From an uncultured Pseudomonadota bacterium (GTDB lineage: Bacteria > Myxococcota_A > UBA796 > SXON01), in contig CAIQVJ010000108.1 of the NCBI GenBank assembly GCA_903875225.1, forward strand, positions 235,196 to 299,195: a DNA stretch of 64,000 bases, in the 5' to 3' direction. The translations under genes were made by a program, and so were the position numbers. The first letter of the stretch is position 1. Each line of letters begins with the position of its first letter. The notes beneath the pieces were generated by a model. The model made no database searches. It was not told the origin of the DNA and saw nothing but the letters and a program-made list of their open reading frames with translations. Of this stretch, positions 16,110 to 24,285 are shown in pieces.

Positions 16110-17150
16110 TCATTCCCACTCGAGCGCCACGTTCGCGCTCATGAACCCACCGGCAGCGGTGCACAGTACGACCTTCATCCCCGGCCGGAGCAGGCCCCGG
16201 TCGTGCAGCACACGCAGGGTGAGCGGGACCGAGCTGGACTCGCAGTTGCCGAAGTCCCCGTGGATCCCGGGCATCTTCGCGTGGGGGATCCCGAGCTGAT
16301 CCGCGATCTGGCGGGCCACGCGGTCAGAGGCCTGGTGCACCACCCAGAGGTCGACCTCCTGGACGGTCCAGCCCGCCCGGCGCACCGTCTCCCGGCAGGT
16401 CTCCGGGACGACCTTCGCCAACCGGAACATCTCGGTGGCCTCACTGCGAAAGGGGCCCTGGAAGGGGACCACGCACAGCGCGTGGTGCTGGGGCAGGCTA
16501 CGGGCGTAGAACGCCACGATCCGTCCAGCGGGCAGCGGCACGCCGTCGAGTTGCGGACGCTCGCGGCTGAGCAGCGTGGCGGTGGAGGCGCTGCCCACGG
16601 TGAGGCCCGCGACGTACACGCCGACATCTGCGGCGGTCTGGATGTCGTGGTTGAGGCGCCCGACGTCCACTGCCGCGCACGTGGCGACGACGGCGGTGAG
16701 CAGGTTTTCGTCCGCGGCGAACCGGCTCACGACATCCTGCACGCTCATCACCATGCCGGCGCAAGCGGCGACGACGTCGTAGCAGAGCGGCTCTCCCAGG
16801 CCGGCGAGCACTGCGACCTCGTTCGCGGTCGCCGGCTCGAGGTACCCCCGGGCGATGCTTCCGTACACGAGCAGCTCCACGGCTGCCGGCGTGAGGCCCT
16901 GCTCCGCGATGAGGGTGCGCACGGCAACCGCCGCGAACGTCGCCGCCGCAGACGCATCCGCCAGCTGCAGGTGCCGCCTGTCCGTACCGCAGGCGTTGAG
17001 CACGGTGCGCACCAGACGGCCCACGCGAGCCCACTCCTCGGGAGTTCCCCGAAAGTTCGCCTGGACCTCGGCGAGGGTCTCTTCGCGGGTCACGACCCTG
17101 TCCGACAGGTGCACGGCCGGGAGTGACATCCAAACGGTGGGAAGGTTCAT
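16110..17150 (-). CDS. FabH-like 3-oxoacyl-ACP synthase III
   Basis: Condensing enzyme of the thiolase fold, 346 residues. The catalytic Cys is in YDVVAACAGMV, the His in WVVHQASDRVARQI, and the Asn in GDFGNCESSSVPL, so the Cys-His-Asn set of ketoacyl synthase III is complete. LVYGSIARGYLEPATANEVA matches the family's N-terminal half. GNCESSSVP replaces the usual GNTSAASIP, which suggests a specialised paralogue. The LuxE-like gene lies 60 bases upstream on the same strand, so an activated acyl group made there may be a substrate. Start ATG 17150 has no strong ribosome site; ATG 17129 is an alternative. Confidence 0.85.
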   Translation of the reverse strand: MNLPTVWMSLPAVHLSDRVVTREETLAEVQANFRGTPEEWARVGRLVRTVLNACGTDRRHLQLADASAAATFAAVAVRTLIAEQGLTPAAVELLVYGSIARGYLEPATANEVAVLAGLGEPLCYDVVAACAGMVMSVQDVVSRFAADENLLTAVVATCAAVDVGRLNHDIQTAADVGVYVAGLTVGSASTATLLSRERPQLDGVPLPAGRIVAFYARSLPQHHALCVVPFQGPFRSEATEMFRLAKVVPETCRETVRRAGWTVQEVDLWVVHQASDRVARQIADQLGIPHAKMPGIHGDFGNCESSSVPLTLRVLHDRGLLRPGMKVVLCTAAGGFMSANVALEWE

Positions 17151-17210
17151 CGAGGCCCATCATAGCTGCGCCTCCGCCGTTCCGCCCGCGGCTTGAGCGG
17201 CTTGACGGAT

Positions 17211-18221
17211 TTACGACCCCCGCCGCAGCAGGTCCTCCGCACGCAGCGAACAGCCCCGCAGCTCGGCGCTCGTGGCCCTCCCCTTCAGGGACACGCGGTC
17301 GCCCTCGGCCGAGTGCTCGACCACGCCGAGGTCCATCGTCTCGATCGCCACCACGCTGTCGGTGTTCGCGAGGTCCACGAAGCGGAGGAGCCCCTCCCCG
17401 GGCACCGGCAGCGCCGTCACCGGATCGACCGCGTACACATGGAGCCACGGGGGAGCCACGAACACGTCGGGCGCGACGCCGGCTGCCACCGGATCGGTCC
17501 AGAGCTGCGAGCAGAGCTCGGTCATGCCGTACTCCCCGATCACCCGTGGGCACCCGAGACGGCGCGGCAGCTCGGCGTACAGCTCACGGCTGTCGAGCCT
17601 CACGCGGCGCCCCTTGAAGCCGCCGGTCACCATCACCAGGCTGTCCGAACCCAGCTGAGCCTCGCCCGGAACCTGGAACAGGGCATCGAGCGCGAACGCG
17701 GTGGCGGCGAGGAACGTGGGCCGGTCCAGGGCCTGGAACGTGGTCTGCAGCACCCCCTCGTCGGTGAAGGCCTGCACCAGCCCGCCACCACTCCGCTCTG
17801 CGAACCTCGCGACCATGTGGCCGAGCGAGCTGTCCCCAGCGCCCGGCGGGCAGAGCGAGACCGTGTGCTCCGGCACGGCCGGGGCTCGAGCCGCGAAGTG
17901 CTTCGCGGCTGCCGCGTCGTACACCCGGGTGTCGAGCAGCGCGTGGCAGCCCCGCGAGCTGCCCGTGGTGCCGCTGGTGAAGAACACGCGCCCCGGTGCA
18001 CCGACGAAGGCGCGCAGCGGGAGCTCCTTGAACAGTGTGACCGGGACCGCCGGGATCTCGTCGCGGCGCTGGGGATCGGGATCGCGACCATCCGCGAGCA
18101 CGGTCATGGCCGCGTAGACCGGGTTCTGGCGCCGTTGCCAGTGAAAAAGCGCGATGGACAGCGCCTCAGCCCCGGCTGCCGAGACGCCGCGCTGCAGCGC
18201 TGCAAGAATTTCGTCACGCAT
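17211..18221 (-). CDS. LuxE/PaaK-like acyl-activating enzyme
   Basis: 336-residue adenylate-forming enzyme of the LuxE (acyl-protein synthetase) family. The ATP-binding signature FFTSGTTGSSRGCHALLD is clear; EYGMTELCSQLW is the later adenylation motif and VSLKGRATSAELRGCSLRAE the C-terminal motif, with a Cys in RGCSL where LuxE is acylated. LuxE proteins activate a fatty acid as acyl-AMP and pass it to an acceptor. There is no LuxC reductase or luciferase nearby. The downstream FabH-like synthase is a candidate acceptor or user. A nucleotide-cyclase-domain gene starts 90 bases away on the other strand. Confidence 0.85.
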   Translation of the reverse strand: MRDEILAALQRGVSAAGAEALSIALFHWQRRQNPVYAAMTVLADGRDPDPQRRDEIPAVPVTLFKELPLRAFVGAPGRVFFTSGTTGSSRGCHALLDTRVYDAAAAKHFAARAPAVPEHTVSLCPPGAGDSSLGHMVARFAERSGGGLVQAFTDEGVLQTTFQALDRPTFLAATAFALDALFQVPGEAQLGSDSLVMVTGGFKGRRVRLDSRELYAELPRRLGCPRVIGEYGMTELCSQLWTDPVAAGVAPDVFVAPPWLHVYAVDPVTALPVPGEGLLRFVDLANTDSVVAIETMDLGVVEHSAEGDRVSLKGRATSAELRGCSLRAEDLLRRGS

Positions 18222-18310
18222 GGCGGCTGGATAACCACCGCGTCCGGTTGTGCCCCGCCGCCATCCGCCCCGGGGACGGGGTACTTTGTGTATCTCAAGG
18301 CACAGAGCCG

Positions 18311-18955
18311 ATGTCCACCGATCACACCCCAGATGACGAATTGAAAGGCAGTGACCTCCGGTTGTGGCAACTGGTCGCGCAGCGCAGGAAGCCCGGGGCA
18401 GACACCGCGGCCATCGACGCCCGGATCTGGGACCTCTTCGGGGAGACGTGGGCGGTGATGTTCACCGATCTCGCTGGATTTTCCAGGCAGGTCGCGAAGT
18501 TCGGCATCATCCACTTCCTCCAGATCATCCACGAGCAGAAGGAGATCCTGCTGCCCGTCGTCGCCGCGCACGACGGAATCCTGATCAAGGTCGAGGCCGA
18601 CAGCTTCATGATCATCTTCAAGCGGCCCCAGCGGGCCGTGGAGTGCGCGATCGAGATGCAGCGGGTGTGTGTCCACGCCAACGAGGGCCGCCCCCCCGAA
18701 GAGCAGGTGCTGCTGTGCGTCGGGATCGGCTACGGCACGATCCTGCGCATCGGGGACAGCGACGTGTGGGGGGCGGAGGTGAACGCCGCGAGCAAGCTGG
18801 GAGAGGACATCGCAAAGGCGAACGAGATCCTGGTGAGCGGCGCAGTCCGCGACAACCTGTGCGAGGTCGGCATCCGGGCGCCGGGGGACTTCACCCCGCT
18901 GGAGAACGAGGTGCCAGGGACCCGGTCCGCGTTCGCGCTGCGCTACACGCTCTGA
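18311..18955 (+). CDS. Class III nucleotide cyclase domain protein
   Basis: 214 residues, mostly one adenylate/guanylate cyclase catalytic domain. The two metal-binding Asp positions are present in MFTDLAGFSRQVAKFG and KVEADSFMIIF. The transition-state region reads WGAEVNAASKLGED, so the Asn is kept but the usual Arg (VNxASRLE) is Lys. There is no membrane segment or attached sensor, only about 45 residues before the domain. Whether it is catalytically active is open. The ATG at 18311 follows GAGCC; the frame extends upstream to 18248 without support. The aminotransferase gene starts one base after its stop. Confidence 0.85.
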   Translation: MSTDHTPDDELKGSDLRLWQLVAQRRKPGADTAAIDARIWDLFGETWAVMFTDLAGFSRQVAKFGIIHFLQIIHEQKEILLPVVAAHDGILIKVEADSFMIIFKRPQRAVECAIEMQRVCVHANEGRPPEEQVLLCVGIGYGTILRIGDSDVWGAEVNAASKLGEDIAKANEILVSGAVRDNLCEVGIRAPGDFTPLENEVPGTRSAFALRYTL

Positions 18956-18956
18956 G

Positions 18957-20228
18957 ATGTTGCCGTCTGTACAAACCGAGGTTCCAGGGCCTGTCTCGCG
19001 CGCCTGGGTGGACCGGCTCGCGGCGCGCGAGTGCCCGGGCATCACGGCCCGGCGAGCCAGGCGTGCAGCGGCGATCGGTGCGGCGGACACAGACCCCATC
19101 GTCTGGGCCGAATCCGAGGGCGAGAACGTCTGGGACGTGGATGGCAACCGCTTCGTAGACCTGTGCGCGGGCTTCGGGGTCGCGAGCATCGGGCACCGCC
19201 ACCCGCGCGTGGTGGCTGCCGGACAGGCCCAGCTTGCCCACCTGCCCCACGCCATGGGCGACGCCTTCCCGGACCCGCGCCGCATCGAGCTCATGGAGCG
19301 GTTGTGCGCGCTCACCGGACAGGACCGGGTGATCTTCGGGTCCTCCGGCAGCGACGCGGTGGAGGCCGCGTTCAAGACCGCCGTGCTGGCCACCGGCCGC
19401 GCCCGGATCCTCACCTTCGACGGCGGCTACCATGGGCTCGCAGCCGCGCCCCTCGCCGCCATCGGGTACCACGTGCAGGCCTTCCAGCACCCCTTCAAGG
19501 CGCTGCTCGGCACGTTCGCCGACCGCGCTCCGTACGGCGGCGCCCTCCCCGATCTCACGCCGTATGCCGCGGTCCTGGTCGAGCCGTTGCAGGGCCGCGG
19601 CGGCATGCGAGCGCCCCCGGTGGGCTGGCTCCAGGGCTTGAGCGACGCCGCCCGTCGCGCTGGGTGCGTCGTCATCCACGACGAGATCTACTCCGGCTTC
19701 GGGCGCACGGGCACGATGTTCGCCTCCCAGAACCCGGCCGACCCCTGCGACCCTCCCGACCTCGTGTGCGTGGGGAAGGCGTTGGCCGGCGGATTTCCGA
19801 TCTCCGCGTGCCTCGGCAGCGCCGCGGTGATGGACGCGTGGGGGGCATCCACCGGCGAGGCGATCCACACCCAGACGTTCCTCGGGAACCCGGTGGGCTG
19901 TGCGATGGCCCTGGCTGCGCTCACCGTGGTCGACGACGAGCGCCTGCCCTCGCGAGCGGCCCGCGTCGGCGCGGACCTCACGGCTCGCCTGCTCGCGCTC
20001 CCCGGAGTGCAGGGGGTGACAGGGCGCGGGCTGATGCTCGGGATCAGGATGGACAATCCTCTTGCTGCCACCCGTGCGCTGCTCCAGCGCGGCTGGATCA
20101 TCCTGCCGTGCGGCGAGCGAGCGGACGCGCTGGGGTTCACGCCCCCGCTCCCGATCGCGGACGAGACCGTCGACGGATTCGTGCAGATCGTCCGGGAGCT
20201 GCTCAGCGCTCCAGCCACCGGGTGCTGA
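18957..20228 (+). CDS. Class III PLP-dependent aminotransferase
   Basis: 423-residue aminotransferase of the glutamate-1-semialdehyde / omega-transaminase class. Conserved parts: WDVDGNRFVDLCAGFGVASI, IGHRHPRVVAA, FGSSGSDAVEAAFKTA (phosphate site), TFDGGYHG, VIHDEIYSGFGRTG (Asp to PLP nitrogen) and the PLP Lys in VCVGKALAGGFPIS. HTQTFLGNPVGCAMALAAL is also typical. Substrate not predictable; the class transfers amino groups from omega-amino acids, ornithine, acetyl-ornithine or similar. It is one base downstream of the cyclase-domain gene. The 3-prime end overlaps the convergent LolA-like gene by 26 bases. Confidence 0.9.
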   Translation: MLPSVQTEVPGPVSRAWVDRLAARECPGITARRARRAAAIGAADTDPIVWAESEGENVWDVDGNRFVDLCAGFGVASIGHRHPRVVAAGQAQLAHLPHAMGDAFPDPRRIELMERLCALTGQDRVIFGSSGSDAVEAAFKTAVLATGRARILTFDGGYHGLAAAPLAAIGYHVQAFQHPFKALLGTFADRAPYGGALPDLTPYAAVLVEPLQGRGGMRAPPVGWLQGLSDAARRAGCVVIHDEIYSGFGRTGTMFASQNPADPCDPPDLVCVGKALAGGFPISACLGSAAVMDAWGASTGEAIHTQTFLGNPVGCAMALAALTVVDDERLPSRAARVGADLTARLLALPGVQGVTGRGLMLGIRMDNPLAATRALLQRGWIILPCGERADALGFTPPLPIADETVDGFVQIVRELLSAPATGC

Positions 20229-20961
20229 ACACCTCCTCCTGGAGCGGGATGGCGAACGTGACCTTGTCGAAGATGAGCTCGGTCATCGAGCCGGTCTGCA
20301 CCTCGTCCACGACGGTCATCTTGAAGGGGAACTGGCGGTTGCCCACGGTGCGGATGTCGCTCATGGTCCACGTCTTGAGCAGCGTTCCCGAGAGCGCGTA
20401 GAGCTCCTGCTTCACGGGGATGTAGGCGCTCTCGTCCACCCAGATGATGCGTTTGGGGTAGCTCACGTCGGTCGCCGTCGCCGTCAGCTCCACCTTCCAG
20501 CACTTGCGCCCATCCACGGTCTCCTCGCCCGAGACGACGCCTGTGTACATCGTCTGCCATCTGGCGGCGTCCATCATGTCCTCGTACGACATGTCGGACC
20601 CCATCATGCCCTGCCGGAGCATGTGCCCGGAGATCTTCTGGGTCTTCTCCACGCTCGGCAACCACATCCAGAGCTCGGTCGCGTTCTTGAGCATCTTGGT
20701 GCCCTCGTCCCGCGAAGGCGCCAGGTACTCGATCGCGGCCTCGTCCTGCCCACGGCCGTAGGAGTGCATCTTGTACTCCTTCACCCTGTCGGACTTCGTC
20801 ACCCGCATGGTGATGAAGCTCTCGCGCGTGTCGTAGGTCATGTTCGCGTCGATCTTCGCCAACAGATCGGCCACCGTGGGCGTCGCGGCCTGTGCGTGGG
20901 AGACGAAGGCGAGGAGCGCGGCGAGCGCGGGGAGGAACCAGACCGTGAGCTTGTTGAGCAT
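20203..20961 (-). CDS. LolA-like outer-membrane lipoprotein-sorting protein
   Basis: 252-residue periplasmic protein. From ATG 20961 (GGAG upstream) a signal peptide ends near SHAQA. The mature domain shows the LolA/LppX half-barrel pattern of DUF4292-type proteins: TVADLLAKIDANMTYDTRES, FITMRVTKSDRVKEYKMHS, ATELWMWLPSVEKTQKIS, CWKVELTATATDVSYPKRI and VKQELYALSGTLLKTW. These proteins often sit with FtsX/MacB-type permeases, as here: the permease gene at 21002-22282 ends 40 bases upstream. Likely role: periplasmic carrier for a lipid or lipoprotein moved by that ABC transporter. Confidence 0.85.
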   Translation of the reverse strand: MLNKLTVWFLPALAALLAFVSHAQAATPTVADLLAKIDANMTYDTRESFITMRVTKSDRVKEYKMHSYGRGQDEAAIEYLAPSRDEGTKMLKNATELWMWLPSVEKTQKISGHMLRQGMMGSDMSYEDMMDAARWQTMYTGVVSGEETVDGRKCWKVELTATATDVSYPKRIIWVDESAYIPVKQELYALSGTLLKTWTMSDIRTVGNRQFPFKMTVVDEVQTGSMTELIFDKVTFAIPLQEEVFSTRWLER

Positions 20962-21001
20962 GGGACTCCAGCGAATCAAGGTTTGACGATTGTTTTCAAC
21001 T

Positions 21002-22282
21002 TCAACGACGCGCCCGCATGGCCTCTACCGGCTCGATGCGCGAGGCACGGAACGCCGGCAGGGCCCCGCCGACCACAGCCATCAGGAGGCCGAGGCCGAA
21101 GCACTGGACGAACATGATGGGCTCCCAGTCGCCGTGGATGACCGCGTCGATCGCCAGGCCCGGCGGCATCTTGTTCACGGCGCCGCCGAGGTTCACGCCG
21201 TGAACCTCGAGACCGTAGTAGGCGACCACCGCGCCGAGCGTGGCGCCGATCAGCCCCCCGACAGCCGCGATGCCCATCGCTTCCACCACGAAGAGCACGA
21301 CGGTCTGCAGGCGTCCGAGCCCCATGGCGCGCATGACCCCGATCTCCGCGGTCCGCTCCATCACGCTCATCAGCATGGTGTTCAGGACCCCGAGCGCGGT
21401 GATGAACACGATGACGCCCGCCGCCATGCTCTTCAACGCACCGATGATGCTCGCGAGCGAATTGAACGGCGGCCGACCGTCCCAGCTCGACACGGAGAGC
21501 TTCGAGAGCGCGGGATCGGCAGTGAGCGCTGCGGCGATCGCCGCGGCGTCGCCGATCGTCTTCCCGTAGATCAGCACCTCGGTGGCCCCTGTGGGGATGT
21601 CGGCCATGCACTGCATGGTCGCGAGGCTCACGTAGACGAACTTGTTCTGGGCGCTGCTGCCGAGGTCGGAGATGCCGACGACCTTCACCTTCACGGCGGA
21701 GATGGAGCCGTCCTGCGTCTGCCCGTCCAGGATGAGGTCGTCCCCCAGCTTCGCGCCCACGGTCTCCGCGGCGGTGGCGCCCACGACCGCCTCGATCGGG
21801 GGGCGCCCGTGATGGCCACCCGCGCACATCCCGGAGGCCTCGTCGTCGACCTTGAACATCCGCCCGCTCTGGATGTGCCCGGCGAGGTCGAGAGCGCGGT
21901 CGTACCATTCGGGCGGCGCACCCTGCACGAGCGCGAAGTGCTCGCCGATGTCGTCCCCGACGGTGAGCGTCACCGGCATCTGGATGCGTGCCCAGGCGCC
22001 CGTCACACCCGGCGCGGCACGCGCGGCCGCGAGCACCGGCGCAAGGTCCTCGATGTTCTCCTCGAGCGGCATCAGCTGCTCCTTGCGCGCGAACTCGGGG
22101 GTGACGATCCGGACGGGACCCATCATGTTGGATGCCTTCTCCAGGATCCCACCGAACGCGCCACTGGTCCACGCCATTCCGCAGGTGAGCAGCGCCACGC
22201 CGAACATGATCATCCCGCCGGTCAGGAACGACCGCAGGGTGTTGCGTCGAGCGTTGCGCAACGCGAGGGACAGGATCAGCAT
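21002..22282 (-). CDS. ABC transporter permease (FtsX/MacB type), second
   Basis: 426 residues. One N-terminal membrane span (RSFLTGGMIMFGVALLTCG), a large periplasmic domain at about residues 45-290, and three C-terminal spans (AAGVIVFITALGVLNTMLM; VVLFVVEAMGIAAVGGLIGA; IMFVQCFGLGLLMAVVGGAL). The motif MLMSVMERTAEIGVMRAMGL is the FtsX-domain hallmark, and ALPAFRASRIEPVEAMRAR is the typical end. It starts 12 bases after the other permease. The pair with the ATPase fits a LolCDE- or MacB-like complex that drives periplasmic work without moving solute through the membrane. Confidence 0.93.
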   Translation of the reverse strand: MLILSLALRNARRNTLRSFLTGGMIMFGVALLTCGMAWTSGAFGGILEKASNMMGPVRIVTPEFARKEQLMPLEENIEDLAPVLAAARAAPGVTGAWARIQMPVTLTVGDDIGEHFALVQGAPPEWYDRALDLAGHIQSGRMFKVDDEASGMCAGGHHGRPPIEAVVGATAAETVGAKLGDDLILDGQTQDGSISAVKVKVVGISDLGSSAQNKFVYVSLATMQCMADIPTGATEVLIYGKTIGDAAAIAAALTADPALSKLSVSSWDGRPPFNSLASIIGALKSMAAGVIVFITALGVLNTMLMSVMERTAEIGVMRAMGLGRLQTVVLFVVEAMGIAAVGGLIGATLGAVVAYYGLEVHGVNLGGAVNKMPPGLAIDAVIHGDWEPIMFVQCFGLGLLMAVVGGALPAFRASRIEPVEAMRARR

Positions 22283-22294
22283 TCGGGCTCCCGA

Positions 22295-23521
22295 TCAGTC
22301 GGCGCGCACGGCGTCGGCGGGGTTGAGATGGGCGGCGAACCAGGCCGGGAACAGGCTCGCGAGGGTCGCGATGAACGCGGAGAACGCCAGCGAGCCGAAC
22401 ACCGGAGCCCAGTTGAAATGCGTGTAGATCACGGCGCTGGCAGGGAAGCTCCCCTGCGCCTTCATCAACTCGGGGCTCAGCACGATGCCGTTGACCTGCC
22501 AGTACAGCACGGCGGCGCTGCCGAGCGACGCGCCGATGATCCCGGCGCCGATCCCGAGGAGCGCGCCCTCGACCAGGAACAGCGCACCGACCTCCCGCCG
22601 CTTCATCCCGAGCGCGAGCAGCGTGCCGATCTCGCGCACCCGCTCGTAGGCGGCCATCACGACGGTGCTCGCGATGCCGAGCCCGGCGATGCACATGATC
22701 ACGCCGACCAGCATCAGGATCGCCTTGCGACGGATGTCGTTGATCGCGAGCAGATCAGCAGCCTCCTCGCGGGTGGTCTTGGCAGTCCACTCCTGGCCGT
22801 CGGCCGCCTTGAGCATCCCCGACGCCTGGATCTCATCCCGGACCACCGTGGAGTCCTGCAACCCGCCGACGTGCAGCGCGATGTGGGTGCGCCGCCCCTG
22901 CAGTTGGAGCAGCTCATCCGCGGCCGCCATCCGGATCCAGACAGCGTTGTTGTCCATCTGCCCGTTGTCGGTGTGCACGAGCGCGGTCACCGCGTAGGCG
23001 AGGGCGTTCTGCGCGCCGTCCACCGTCCGGGCCTGGATGGTGATCTGGTCCCCGAGGCCCACGCCGAGGAGCCGCGCCATCGCGTCACCCATCGCGACCT
23101 GGGGCTGGTCCTTGTCGGGCCAGACGCCCTGGACGCGCCACCGCTCGCGCGGGAACACCCGGTAGTCGAGGTCGGGATCGTAGGCCACGCCCAGCGCACG
23201 AGCGGCGTCGGCGTGATGCACCACCTTCGCGGAGAACAGGACCCGGGGCGCCGTGTCTCCGGTGAACCCCGTGAGCGCGGGCGGCACCGACGCCTCCTCG
23301 AGCGGGAAGGAGAGCCCGTCCGTCGGGTATTTGGGCGGCCGGAGCAGGATGTCCCCGGTCGTGGTCGTGGCCGCCGCACGGAGGAAGTTGTCGTCGAGGC
23401 CGTCCACGAGGCCCCAGCCGAGCACCTGAAGGGCGAGCCCGAACACGACCGCCGCCGACGTGATCACGGTCCGTCGTGTGTTTCGGAACAGGTTCCGCAG
23501 TGCCAACGCCAGGATGAACAT
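22295..23521 (-). CDS. ABC transporter permease (FtsX/MacB type), first
   Basis: 408 residues, same plan as its neighbour: an N-terminal span (ITSAAVVFGLALQVLGWGLV), a periplasmic domain, then spans at about residues 270-290 (AILMLVGVIMCIAGLGIAST), 315-345 and 370-400. VVMAAYERVREIGTLLALGM is the FtsX motif, and FPAWFAAHLNPADAVRAD the typical tail. The two permeases are only distantly similar in their periplasmic domains, so they likely form a heterodimer. The ATG at 23521 is two bases beyond the ATPase gene's stop on the reverse strand. Confidence 0.93.
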   Translation of the reverse strand: MFILALALRNLFRNTRRTVITSAAVVFGLALQVLGWGLVDGLDDNFLRAAATTTTGDILLRPPKYPTDGLSFPLEEASVPPALTGFTGDTAPRVLFSAKVVHHADAARALGVAYDPDLDYRVFPRERWRVQGVWPDKDQPQVAMGDAMARLLGVGLGDQITIQARTVDGAQNALAYAVTALVHTDNGQMDNNAVWIRMAAADELLQLQGRRTHIALHVGGLQDSTVVRDEIQASGMLKAADGQEWTAKTTREEAADLLAINDIRRKAILMLVGVIMCIAGLGIASTVVMAAYERVREIGTLLALGMKRREVGALFLVEGALLGIGAGIIGASLGSAAVLYWQVNGIVLSPELMKAQGSFPASAVIYTHFNWAPVFGSLAFSAFIATLASLFPAWFAAHLNPADAVRAD

Positions 23522-23523
23522 GG

Positions 23524-24276
23524 TCAGCCCCCGACGGGGGCGGAGGGGGCGGCCTCCTGCGGCGCCAATCGCTCGGGCGTCTCGTCCCCGACGATCTGGC
23601 CGTCGCTGAGCCGGACGATGCGCCGCGCGCGGCTCATCACCATCGGGTCGTGGGTCGAGAACAGGAAGGTGGTGCCGTTGTCGGCGTTCATCGCCTTCAT
23701 CAAGTCGAGGATCGCGGCCCCGTTGGTGGAGTCGAGGTTCGCCGTGGGCTCGTCGGCGATGATGAGCGCCGGGGTCTTCACCAGCGCGCGCGCGATCGCC
23801 ACGCGCTGCTGCTGGCCGCCGGAGAGCTGGGCCGGGCGTCGGGTCATGTAGTCCGAGAGCCCGACCGAGCGCAGCGCCTCCTCCACCCGCTCCTTCTGGC
23901 CCCGGAGATCGGCGCCGGAGAGGCGCAGGGCGAGCTCCACGTTCTCGTAGGCGGTGAGCACGGGAATGAGGTTGAAGCTCTGGAAGATGAACCCGATGCG
24001 GCGAGCCCGCACGTCGCCGAGCTCGGCGTCCTTGAGCGTCGCGACGTCGCGCCCCTCGAGGAACACCTTGCCCTCACTCGGCCGATCGAGGCAGCCGATG
24101 AGGTTGAGGATCGTGGACTTCCCCGATCCGGAAGGCCCCGCAAACGCGGTGAACTCCCCAGGCCAGACCTGAACGCTCACGCCCTTGAGCGCCTGCACGA
24201 CCATGTCGCCCATCGGGTAGTTCTTCTTCACGTCGGTGAGCTGGCAGAGTGGCGCACCGGTGCCGGATGTCGTCAT
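23524..24276 (-). CDS. ABC transporter ATP-binding protein (LolD/MacB type)
   Basis: 250 residues. Walker A is AGPSGSGKSTI, the Q-loop FIFQSFNLIPVLTAYENVEL, the signature LSGGQQQRVAIARAL, Walker B ALIIADEPTANLDS, and the switch His is in LFSTHDPMV. The sequence NLIPVLTAYENVEL and ANLDSTNGAAILDLM are typical of LolD/MacB-class ATPases. It comes just after the barrel gene and just before the two permeases, completing the transporter. The C-terminal 20 residues are Ala/Pro-rich and poorly conserved. Confidence 0.95.
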   Translation of the reverse strand: MTTSGTGAPLCQLTDVKKNYPMGDMVVQALKGVSVQVWPGEFTAFAGPSGSGKSTILNLIGCLDRPSEGKVFLEGRDVATLKDAELGDVRARRIGFIFQSFNLIPVLTAYENVELALRLSGADLRGQKERVEEALRSVGLSDYMTRRPAQLSGGQQQRVAIARALVKTPALIIADEPTANLDSTNGAAILDLMKAMNADNGTTFLFSTHDPMVMSRARRIVRLSDGQIVGDETPERLAPQEAAPSAPVGG

Positions 24277-24285
24277 GTCGGGCTC

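Noticed and set aside
17211..18221. A bioluminescence (lux) locus
   Set aside because: Only a LuxE-like gene is present. No luciferase, LuxC, LuxD or flavin reductase is near.
20990..23851. A 953-codon forward frame across the ABC permease genes
   Set aside because: Composition is shadow-like (His, Arg, Asp, Gly repeats), no motifs; the reverse strand holds two clear FtsX-type permeases with normal signatures.
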